This document shows positions 1 through 5,356 of a stretch of DNA of 8,034 nucleotides, in pieces. The stretch is from assembly GCA_020432595.1 (NCBI GenBank), contig JAGQGA010000230.1, positions 1 through 8,034 of the forward strand, written 5' to 3'. The translations under genes and the position numbers were made by a program. The stretch's first letter is position 1; each line of letters begins with the position of its first letter. Under the pieces are notes generated by a model. The model made no database searches. It was not told the origin of the DNA and was given only the letters and a program-made list of their open reading frames with translations. The DNA is from Anaerolineales bacterium (GTDB lineage: Bacteria > Chloroflexota > Anaerolineae > Promineifilales > Promineifilaceae).

Positions 1-2280
1 TACCGCCGTCTGGTGCAAATGTTTGGCAGCGTGGTGATGAACGTCCCCGATGAGGTGTTTGAAGCCGTGATCACGACGCAGCGGAAGCAGGCGGGCGTGG
101 CAACGGATGCGGAACTGTCGGCCAGCGATTGGCAAACGGTGACGCAGAAGTTTAAGGATATTTACCGCACCTTTACGGGCAAGGATTTCCCCGACACGCC
201 ACATGACCAGCTTAAGCTGGCGACAGAAGCGGTGTTTAAGTCGTGGAACGGCCGGCGAGCGCGGGATTATCGCAATGCGGCGAAGATTAGCCATGATCTG
301 GGAACGGCCGTTAATATTCAAACGATGGTCTTTGGCAACATGGGCGACAACTCCGCCACTGGGGTCGCCATGTCGCGTAATGCTTCCACCGGCGAACCTG
401 AAATTGAAGGCGACTTCCTCTTCAACGCCCAGGGCGAAGACGTAGTGGCTGGTATCCGGCTGACGCAGCCGGTGGAAGATTTGCAGCAGTCTATGCCCGA
501 AGTGTATGCCGAGTTTGAAGAGATTGCCCACAAGCTGGAAGTTCACTACCGCAACATGCAGGATATGGAGTTTACCATTGAGCAGGGCAAGCTGTGGCTG
601 CTGCAAACCCGCGACGGCAAGCGGACGGCGCAGGCTGAGGTACGGATTGCGGTGGACATGGTGGAAGAGGGAATGATTACGAAAGCGGAGGCGGTGAAGC
701 GGGTAAAGCCGGAACAGGTGGACTTTTTCCTGCACCCGCAGTTGGATGTAACGGCCGTTAAATCCGCCCAACGCATCGCCAAAGGTCTCAACGTCTCCCC
801 CGGTGCCGCCGTCGGCCAGGTTGCCTTTGATGCCGACACCGCCGAAATGTGGGCTAAGGAGCAAGGGCGCAAAGTCATTATGGTGCGCCCCGAAACCAAG
901 CCCGACGATGTTCACGGCATGTTGGCCGCCGAAGGCATTCTCACCAGTCGCGGTGGCCGTACCAGCCACGCCGCTCTGGTTGCCCGGCAGTTTGGCAAAC
1001 CGGCCGTTGTGGGCGTGGGCGAACTCGAAATTGATATGGAAAAACGGCAGATGACGGTAGACGACATGCTCATTCGGGAAGGCGACTACATTTCCCTTGA
1101 TGGCACCTACGGCACCGTCTACATGGGGCAGCTTGCTACCGTCGTGCCCGACTTCAACAACCCCTACATGCTCAAGCTGCTCGGCTGGGCTGATGAAATT
1201 CGCACGCTGGGTGTGTGGGCTAACGCCGACTATCCGCAAGATGCTGTCCGCGCCCGTGAATATGGCGCAGAAGGAATTGGCCTCTGCCGCACGGAGCATA
1301 TGTTCTTTGAAACCAACCGGCTCCCGATTGTGCAGCGGATGATTATGGCGAAATACCCCAATGACCGGACAGAGGCGATCAACGAACTGCTGCCGATGCA
1401 GCGGGGTGATTTTGCCGCCTTGTTCAGGGTCATGAACGGGCGTCCCGTCATCATTCGCCTCATTGACCCGCCACTGCATGAATTCCTCCCCAGCCACGAT
1501 GACTTGGTGCGTGAGCTTGATGACCTGAAGATTCAGCTCCAGCATTTCCACACTATCAAAGAAATTGATGTGGCGCTGGCGGAAATTCGGCAAAAGCAAG
1601 ATTATCTGGATCGCGTGGTTGCGCTGCGCGAAGCCAACCCGATGCTCGGTACACGCGGTGTCCGTCTCGGCATCCTGCTCTCTGAACTAACGCAGATGCA
1701 GGTTCGCGCCATTTTTGAGGCCGCCATTGAAGTGACGCGGGAAGGGATCATCGTCAAACCCGAAATCATGATTCCGCTGACCGCCCATGTCAACGAGCTT
1801 CACGTGCAGCAAACAACGCTGGAAACGGAAGCTAAGCTGGTGATGGAGGAGCAAAACATGACCGTGCCTTATAAATTTGGCACCATGATTGAAATCCCCC
1901 GTGCCGCCCTCACCGCTGACGAAATCGCTGGGGTTGCTCAGTTCTTCTCCTTTGGCACCAACGACCTGACGCAAACCACCTTTGGCATCTCCCGCGACGA
2001 TGCCGAATCTGGCTTCCTGGTTGAATACCAGCAGCGGAGTATTCTGACCGAGAACCCGTTTGCCACCATTGATGCCAAGGGCGTGGGTAAGCTGATGGGC
2101 ATTGCCACCGAACTGGGGCGGCAAACCCGGCCTGACCTGGAGATTGGTATCTGTGGTGAACACGGCGGCGACCCGAAGAGCATTGCTCTGTGCCATACGC
2201 TTGGCCTGAACTATGTCTCCTGCTCGCCGTTCCGAATCCCCATTGCGCGGCTGGCGGCAGCACACGCGGCATTGGCCTAG
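1..2280 (+). CDS. ppdK: Pyruvate, phosphate dikinase, 5'-truncated by window edge
   Basis: Cytoplasmic enzyme interconverting pyruvate, ATP and phosphate with PEP, AMP and pyrophosphate. The frame is open from base 1 (Tyr-Arg-Arg-Leu-Val-Gln-Met-Phe, a conserved PPDK segment), so the GTG at 13 is not the true start. There are 759 codons here against about 875 in the family, so roughly 115 N-terminal residues are missing. Visible parts, by window codon: the end of the ATP-grasp domain with VFGNMGDNSATGV (about 110-122) and LLQTRDGKRTAQAE; the phosphohistidine domain with GGRTSHAA, catalytic His at 967-969; the PEP/pyruvate barrel with GIGLCRTEHMFF, NPMLGTRGVRLGI, GTMIEIPRAAL, FGTNDLTQTTFG and GICGEHGGDP; and the catalytic Cys at 2221-2223 in NYVSCSPFR. 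Two usually conserved positions differ (NPMLGHRGCR is typical). All catalytic residues that should be in view are present, so the enzyme is probably active. Two palindromes (303, 750) lie within it. Confidence 0.97.
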   Translation, partial: YRRLVQMFGSVVMNVPDEVFEAVITTQRKQAGVATDAELSASDWQTVTQKFKDIYRTFTGKDFPDTPHDQLKLATEAVFKSWNGRRARDYRNAAKISHDLGTAVNIQTMVFGNMGDNSATGVAMSRNASTGEPEIEGDFLFNAQGEDVVAGIRLTQPVEDLQQSMPEVYAEFEEIAHKLEVHYRNMQDMEFTIEQGKLWLLQTRDGKRTAQAEVRIAVDMVEEGMITKAEAVKRVKPEQVDFFLHPQLDVTAVKSAQRIAKGLNVSPGAAVGQVAFDADTAEMWAKEQGRKVIMVRPETKPDDVHGMLAAEGILTSRGGRTSHAALVARQFGKPAVVGVGELEIDMEKRQMTVDDMLIREGDYISLDGTYGTVYMGQLATVVPDFNNPYMLKLLGWADEIRTLGVWANADYPQDAVRAREYGAEGIGLCRTEHMFFETNRLPIVQRMIMAKYPNDRTEAINELLPMQRGDFAALFRVMNGRPVIIRLIDPPLHEFLPSHDDLVRELDDLKIQLQHFHTIKEIDVALAEIRQKQDYLDRVVALREANPMLGTRGVRLGILLSELTQMQVRAIFEAAIEVTREGIIVKPEIMIPLTAHVNELHVQQTTLETEAKLVMEEQNMTVPYKFGTMIEIPRAALTADEIAGVAQFFSFGTNDLTQTTFGISRDDAESGFLVEYQQRSILTENPFATIDAKGVGKLMGIATELGRQTRPDLEIGICGEHGGDPKSIALCHTLGLNYVSCSPFRIPIARLAAAHAALA
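303..312. repeat. Iterated palindrome copy 1, AACGGCCGTT
   Basis: In ppdK, read as Thr-Ala-Val. The 60 bases to the left hold G24/C13, to the right G16/C16 (hand count). A one-base variant, ACGGCCGG, lies at 249-256. Confidence 0.85.
750..759. repeat. Iterated palindrome copy 2, AACGGCCGTT
   Basis: In ppdK, read as Thr-Ala-Val; symmetric over 12 bases (TAACGGCCGTTA). Left G22/C13, right G14/C26. Synonymous codons change from mostly G-ending to mostly C-ending at this point. Confidence 0.85.
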
Positions 2281-2297
2281 ATGGTTGGTCATTTGTA

Positions 2298-2342
2298 TTA
2301 AGCGATTAGGAGATTTGCTTCGGCAATCTCCCAATCGCTTAA
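2298..2342 (+). terminator. UUCG-capped hairpin after ppdK
   Basis: The arms at 2298-2318 and 2323-2342 are complementary over about 20 bp, with one A-C mismatch and one bulged T. The loop is TTCG closed by C and G, the exceptionally stable C(UUCG)G tetraloop. It begins 18 bases after the ppdK stop. No T-run follows (next bases TCTCATAATTG), so it is not a classical intrinsic terminator. It may end transcription less directly or protect the 3' end of the mRNA. Confidence 0.65.
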
Positions 2343-2364
2343 TCTCATAATTGCCCAAATTCAG

Positions 2365-2399
2365 TGACAAATATCATACAAACCGGGTGTCATTTGTCA
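2365..2399. promoter_or_regulatory. Inverted repeat upstream of the small membrane protein gene
   Basis: TGACAAAT at 2365-2372 is repeated as its exact complement ATTTGTCA at 2392-2399, with 19 bases between. One base beyond that mismatches and the next matches. The second half also contains a direct duplication (TGTCA, then TTTGTCA). The repeat ends 4 bases before the proposed -35 box at 2403, a fitting place for an activator or repressor. The half-site centres are 27 bp apart, which suits a dimer only if it binds across more than two helical turns. No regulator family is assigned. Confidence 0.4.
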
Positions 2400-2402
2400 G
2401 TT

Positions 2403-2430
2403 TTGGTTGTCTGTGTATCTCCTCTATACT
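2403..2430 (+). promoter_or_regulatory. Sigma70-type promoter for the gene at 2463
   Basis: TTGGTT (2403-2408) and TATACT (2425-2430) are spaced by 16 bases. The -10 box matches TATAAT at 5 of 6 positions; the -35 box is weak. Transcription would start near 2437, giving a leader of about 25 bases before the TTG start. Confidence 0.55.
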
Positions 2431-2451
2431 TAAACGCACTTTAAGCTAGAT

Positions 2452-2455
2452 GGAG
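2452..2455 (+). promoter_or_regulatory. Ribosome binding site supporting a TTG start
   Basis: GGAG lies 7 bases before the TTG at 2463. The next in-frame ATG is at codon 50, inside the second membrane segment, so this site fixes the unusual start. An out-of-frame ATG at 2450 opens a seven-codon frame that stops at 2473 and overlaps the start; it has no ribosome site of its own. Confidence 0.6.
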
Positions 2456-2462
2456 ATAGCCT

Positions 2463-2948
2463 TTGAACCTTGATACCATTCTTTCCACTGATCAAATTCG
2501 CCATCGCCTTCCCCGGCTGCGGTGGCTTATTCCGTTGGGGCTAGCCCTGTTAGTTGTCGCGTATGAAATTGGCCCTGCTTTTTGGATTTATCAATCATTT
2601 GGCATTGATATGCATATTGTGGTTGAAATTGTGGTCTTTGGCACAGTTGGTCCGCTTTTGGCGTTTTTTCTGCTCAATTTTTTAGAACGGTGGCTGGAAG
2701 AGCGGGAGACGAGTGACCTGCAAGCCAAGATTTTGGCGCAGGCGCAGCAGGATGCTCAAGCGAGTCGTATGTTGAGTGATGATGCAATCCAAATGGTGTT
2801 TGCGGCAGGAACGCTGATCACATCGCTGAAGGAAAGTCACCCGGAGCTGTCGGCAGAAACGGCCGTTCAAATACAAGCCATCGAAACCTCCCTCAACCAG
2901 GCCATTACCCAAATCAGATCCCATTTGCTGCTTCCTCGCAGCCCCTAA
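2463..2948 (+). CDS. Two-TM membrane protein with degenerate HisKA_3-like DHp region, no kinase domain
   Basis: A 161-residue protein starting with TTG. Residues 21-39 and 51-73 look like two membrane helices joined by a short loop. Residues 74-100 (ERWLEERETSDLQAKILAQA) form a charged, probably coiled-coil linker. Residues 101-125 contain SRMLSDDAIQMVFAAG, which lines up with the DHp helix 1 of HisKA_3 kinases (roughly RELHDxxIQxLFAxG). Residues 133-158, including LNQAITQIRSHL, fit DHp helix 2 (compare LNxAIxEIRxYI). The phospho-accepting His position is Ser105 (AGT, 2775-2777). The protein ends with LLLPRSP, where a kinase would continue into its HATPase_c domain. No ATP-binding N, G1 or G2 boxes follow in any frame. 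I infer a catalytically dead dimerisation module, either an adaptor or modulator of another sensor kinase or a decayed kinase. Its own promoter and intact frame favour a working gene. The homology is from motif recall, not a search. Confidence 0.75.
   Translation: MNLDTILSTDQIRHRLPRLRWLIPLGLALLVVAYEIGPAFWIYQSFGIDMHIVVEIVVFGTVGPLLAFFLLNFLERWLEERETSDLQAKILAQAQQDAQASRMLSDDAIQMVFAAGTLITSLKESHPELSAETAVQIQAIETSLNQAITQIRSHLLLPRSP
2858..2867. repeat. Iterated palindrome copy 3, AACGGCCGTT
   Basis: In the small membrane protein gene, read as Thr-Ala-Val at residues 133-135, the start of the presumed second DHp helix. Left G20/C15, right G6/C22, the sharpest skew on the right side in the window. Confidence 0.85.
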
Positions 2949-2949
2949 A

Positions 2950-2975
2950 GCAAATTTGCGGTTTAAAGCTAAACC
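2950..2975 (+). other. Small palindrome and hairpin after the membrane protein gene
   Basis: GCAAATTTGC (2950-2959) is a perfect 10-bp palindrome directly after the stop codon. It is followed by GGTTTA (2960-2965), loop AAGC, and TAAACC (2970-2975), a 6-bp stem. No T-run follows. It may assist transcript ending, but the stem is weak. Confidence 0.3.
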
Positions 2976-3011
2976 AGTAAACTACCACTACCAAATCAAA
3001 GAGATACGATA

Positions 3012-3034
3012 GCAAAAAACGATGCGTTTTTTGC
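3012..3034. terminator. Perfect A6/T6 hairpin upstream of clc
   Basis: GCAAAAAACG (3012-3021) and CGTTTTTTGC (3025-3034) pair perfectly over 10 bp around an ATG loop. The T6 run is inside the 3' arm, so it could act as a weak terminator read from either side. It ends 25 bases before the clc ATG, so it could also lie in the clc leader and affect its expression. Confidence 0.5.
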
Positions 3035-3059
3035 CCATAAGTTGAATAGTGGATAGTTG

Positions 3060-5072
3060 ATGCAACAGTTTAACCTCCGTATTAGTCGCTTTGTTCCCCA
3101 GCGAATTATCCCTGCCGAAATCCTTCTTGTAACGCTTGCCGTTGGCGTTGGCACCAGCACCGGTTTGGGTGCCGTTCTGTTTATTAAGCTACTGGCACAA
3201 ATCAACAGTTGGTCGCTTGCCCTGCAAACCACCCTGGGTTCAACCGTGGGGTTGTTAGTGGGCATGGCGATAGCCGGGCTGATCGTGGGCTTTATGGTGG
3301 AACGGTGGGCGGTGGAAGCCAAGGGTCATGGCGTGCCAGAAGTGATGGAGGCGGTGGCGGTACGCGGTGGCCGGATTCGCCCCCGCGTGGCGGCTATTAA
3401 GGTGCTGGCTTCTTCCATTACGATTGGGGCGGGGGGGTCGGCCGGCCGTGAAGGACCGATTGTGCAGGTAGGGTCAACCATCGGTTCATCGGTGGCGCAA
3501 TGGCTGCGGCTTCCCGGCGAGCATGTGCAAACATTGGTGGCCTGTGGGGCAGCGGCCGGCATTGCCGCCACCTTCAACGCCCCCATTGCGGGTTCCATTT
3601 TCGCCCTGGAAGTCATTTTAGGCCGCTTCACCATCCGCCATTTTGGGCTGGTGGTGCTAGGGTCGGTATCGGGCAGCGTGGTCAGCCGCATCTTTCTCAG
3701 CGATCAACCCGCCTTTACCGTGCCCGCCTACCCGCTTAATAACCTGGCAGAGCTGGCGGTTTACTTCGTTTTGGCTGTTCTATCGGCCATGCTGGCCGTC
3801 GTCATCATTCGGCTGCTATATGCTGCCGAGGGGATTTTTGACGAGTGGCGCATCTCGCTGGCGTTGAAGGCGGCACTGGGGATGGTGACCACAGGGCTAC
3901 TGGCCTTGCTGCTGCCGGGGCGGGAAATTTTGGGGCCGGGGCTGCATCTAATTGGTGAAACGATTAGCAACGAGTTTGATTTGCCGCTGGGGTTAATGGT
4001 TGCGCTATTAGGGCTAAAGCTGCTGGCAACCATTGCGACGTTGGGTACGGGTAATTCAGGAGGGGTGTTTGCCCCTAGCCTGTTTATGGGGGCAACGCTG
4101 GGCGGCATTGTGGGGACGATTGGGCAGATGCTGTGGCCGGAGGTGGTGATCCACCCAGGTGCTTATGCGATTGTGGGGATGGCAGCGACTTTTTCCGGGG
4201 CGGCGCGGGCACCGATAACGGCCGTTCTTATCGTCTTTGAAATGTCGGGCGACTACAAGCTCATTTTGCCGCTGATGATGGCAACCGTTGTGTCCACCCT
4301 CATCGCCGAAAAGCTGTTTGAGGAATCCATCTACACCCTCAAGCTCAAGCTCAAAGGCATTCAACTACAAAATGGGCGGGATGAGGATATTTTGGGTGGG
4401 CTGCTGGTGCGCGAGGTGATGAACGAACAATTTGAAACCGTTCCCGACACCATAACACTGTCTGAGCTTTCCCACCGCTTCAGCGATTCGCATCATCACG
4501 GCTTCCCTATTTTGGACAAGATGGAACGGCTGGTGGGGATTGTGACGCTCAGTGATATGGAAGAGGCAATTGCAGATAATTGGCTGCCAGAGACAGCAGT
4601 AACGGCCGTTTGTACCCCTCGCCGCAATCTCATCATCGCCTACCCCGACCAAACCATTGGCGAGGCCCTGCGCCAAATGGGGGGCATTGGGCTGGGGCGT
4701 ATCCCCGTGGTCAGCCGTGAGGAGCCAGACAAGCTGGTGGGCATCATCCGGCGCGGCGATATTGTCAACGCCTATAACGTGGGTCTCACGCGCCGCGCCA
4801 TTGTGCAGCAGCGCATTCAGCAAAAGCAGGTGCAAAACCTCGACGGCACCGAGTTTATTGACCTAACCATCCATCCCGGCGATATTGCCTGCGGACAAAC
4901 GATTCAATCATTGGCTCGCTGTTTACCGCATGATTGTGTGCTGGTGTCGGTGCGGAGAAACGGCCGTTTGCTCATCCCCCACGGCGACACCCAACTGCAA
5001 GGCGACGACCAAATCACCGCCTTCCTCGCCCACCACGAACGTGATGCCTTTGTCACTTGTCTGCGCGGATAG
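3060..5072 (+). CDS. CLC anion channel/transporter with CBS pair and TrkA-C-like domain
   Basis: A 670-residue inner-membrane CLC protein, probably dimeric, moving chloride or a related anion. Numbering from ATG 3060: the selectivity motifs are GHGVP (89-93, in place of the usual GSGIP), GREGP (129-133, gating Glu131 at 3450-3452) and GVFAP (335-339). The anion-coordinating Tyr is at 425 (SIYTL). The internal proton glutamate of E. coli ClC (Glu203) aligns with Val185 in FALEV. Valine here is typical of CLC channels, though some exchangers also lack this Glu. Two CBS domains follow (about 449-507 and 514-574, ending GIVTLSDMEEA and GIIRRGDIVNA) and usually bind adenine nucleotides. Residues about 595-665 resemble TrkA-C/RCK_C (HPGDIACGQTI...GDTQLQGDDQITAF). 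A TTG at 3057 is directly in front of the ATG; I chose ATG. The ribosome site is poor (GTGGA, 3050-3053 region). A weak -10-like TACGAT lies at 3005-3010. Confidence 0.95.
   Translation: MQQFNLRISRFVPQRIIPAEILLVTLAVGVGTSTGLGAVLFIKLLAQINSWSLALQTTLGSTVGLLVGMAIAGLIVGFMVERWAVEAKGHGVPEVMEAVAVRGGRIRPRVAAIKVLASSITIGAGGSAGREGPIVQVGSTIGSSVAQWLRLPGEHVQTLVACGAAAGIAATFNAPIAGSIFALEVILGRFTIRHFGLVVLGSVSGSVVSRIFLSDQPAFTVPAYPLNNLAELAVYFVLAVLSAMLAVVIIRLLYAAEGIFDEWRISLALKAALGMVTTGLLALLLPGREILGPGLHLIGETISNEFDLPLGLMVALLGLKLLATIATLGTGNSGGVFAPSLFMGATLGGIVGTIGQMLWPEVVIHPGAYAIVGMAATFSGAARAPITAVLIVFEMSGDYKLILPLMMATVVSTLIAEKLFEESIYTLKLKLKGIQLQNGRDEDILGGLLVREVMNEQFETVPDTITLSELSHRFSDSHHHGFPILDKMERLVGIVTLSDMEEAIADNWLPETAVTAVCTPRRNLIIAYPDQTIGEALRQMGGIGLGRIPVVSREEPDKLVGIIRRGDIVNAYNVGLTRRAIVQQRIQQKQVQNLDGTEFIDLTIHPGDIACGQTIQSLARCLPHDCVLVSVRRNGRLLIPHGDTQLQGDDQITAFLAHHERDAFVTCLRG
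4217..4226. repeat. Iterated palindrome copy 4, AACGGCCGTT
   Basis: In clc, Thr-Ala-Val in the conserved APITAVLIVFE helix. Left G25/C13, right G14/C15. Confidence 0.85.
4601..4610. repeat. Iterated palindrome copy 5, AACGGCCGTT
   Basis: In clc, Thr-Ala-Val at the junction between the two CBS domains. Left G19/C10, right G11/C26. Confidence 0.85.
4959..4968. repeat. Iterated palindrome copy 6, AACGGCCGTT
   Basis: In the clc TrkA-C-like region; symmetric over 12 bases. Read in a different frame as Asn-Gly-Arg. Left is G/T-rich (G19/C12), right is A/C-rich (G11/C27). Confidence 0.85.
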
Positions 5073-5073
5073 C

Positions 5074-5109
5074 CCAAAGCCAGAGCCAATCTTCGCAGCG
5101 CGGCTTTGG
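5074..5109 (+). terminator. Possible hairpin after clc
   Basis: CCAAAGCC (5074-5081) pairs exactly with GGCTTTGG (5102-5109) across a 20-base loop, one base after the clc stop. There is no following T-run and the loop is long, so terminator function is uncertain. Confidence 0.3.
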
Positions 5110-5222
5110 CAACCCTAACCAACCATTTCAACCGAACCAACCACTCTTAAACAGCCAGTTCCGGCCTGTTAATTGTGCCTTCTTAATACCTCTCCTCTCT
5201 TACTGTCGGCCATTACATAACA

Positions 5223-5266
5223 CCCTAACCCCAACCCAACCAAAGTTTGGCCGCAAAACCAACCCC
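5223..5266 (-). other. C-tract cluster, potential G-quadruplex on the minus strand
   Basis: C runs of 3, 4, 3 and 2 at 5223-5225, 5229-5232, 5235-5237 and 5240-5241 have two- or three-base spacers. Another C4 is at 5263-5266. On the minus strand this reads as GGTTGGGTTGGGGTTAGGG, enough for a two-layer quadruplex and nearly a three-layer one. It lies about 115 bases upstream of the next start codon. Confidence 0.3.
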
Positions 5267-5292
5267 AAAACCAACCTTTAGTAGATTCGGGA

Positions 5293-5306
5293 AAAACGGC
5301 CGTTTT
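5293..5306. repeat. Iterated palindrome copy 7, intergenic, 14-bp symmetry
   Basis: AAAACGGCCGTTTT, the only non-coding copy and the longest symmetry. It sits directly upstream of the possible -10 box at 5308, so it might also be an operator. It is an exception to the skew change: left G9/C19, right G7/C11. Confidence 0.85.
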
Positions 5307-5307
5307 C

Positions 5308-5313
5308 TATACT
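5308..5313 (+). promoter_or_regulatory. Possible -10 box for the secreted protein gene
   Basis: TATACT matches TATAAT at 5 of 6 positions, 43 bases before the start codon. No good -35 box is seen (TTCGGG at 5286 is the best at 16-base spacing). The 14-bp palindrome AAAACGGCCGTTTT (5293-5306) fills the space between the two. The octamer TCTATACT here (5306-5313) is identical to 2423-2430 in the other proposed promoter. Confidence 0.4.
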
Positions 5314-5356
5314 ACACACTAAATCTTCAACATATTGTAAACGAGGAGAGTTCTCT

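Larger units (their letters stand above)
5073..5356 (+). other. C/A-rich spacer between clc and the secreted protein gene
   Basis: This 284-base stretch has no credible gene; short frames in it encode low-complexity Asn/Pro/Gln-type peptides. The + strand is rich in AACC and CCAA and poor in G, most clearly at 5111-5145 and 5218-5280. The low-G character continues from the end of clc, starting just after the palindrome at 4959. It changes near 5281-5291 (GTAGATTCGGG), just before the palindrome at 5295. The rest carries the possible promoter and ribosome site of the next gene. Confidence 0.7.

Noticed and set aside
1687..2370. 227-residue frame on the minus strand opposite ppdK
   Set aside because: It lies almost wholly antisense to a strongly conserved enzyme gene, has no ribosome site and no recognisable motif. 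Long antisense frames are expected in GC-rich genes.
2450..2473. Seven-codon upstream frame overlapping the TTG start at 2463
   Set aside because: No ribosome site precedes the ATG, and the GGAG used by the TTG gene lies inside it. Short overlaps like this occur by chance.
3442..3449. CCGGCCGT here and at 1001-1008, and ACGGCCGG at 249-256, as palindrome copies
   Set aside because: Each differs by one base and breaks the symmetry. They may be decayed or precursor sites, but were left out of the count of 13.
4365..4835. 156-residue minus-strand frame opposite the clc CBS region
   Set aside because: It mirrors the conserved CBS coding sequence and shows no independent protein features.
5057..5281. 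74-residue + strand frame across the clc end and spacer
   Set aside because: The peptide is low complexity (Gln, Asn, Pro), follows directly from the C/A-rich DNA and lacks a ribosome site.
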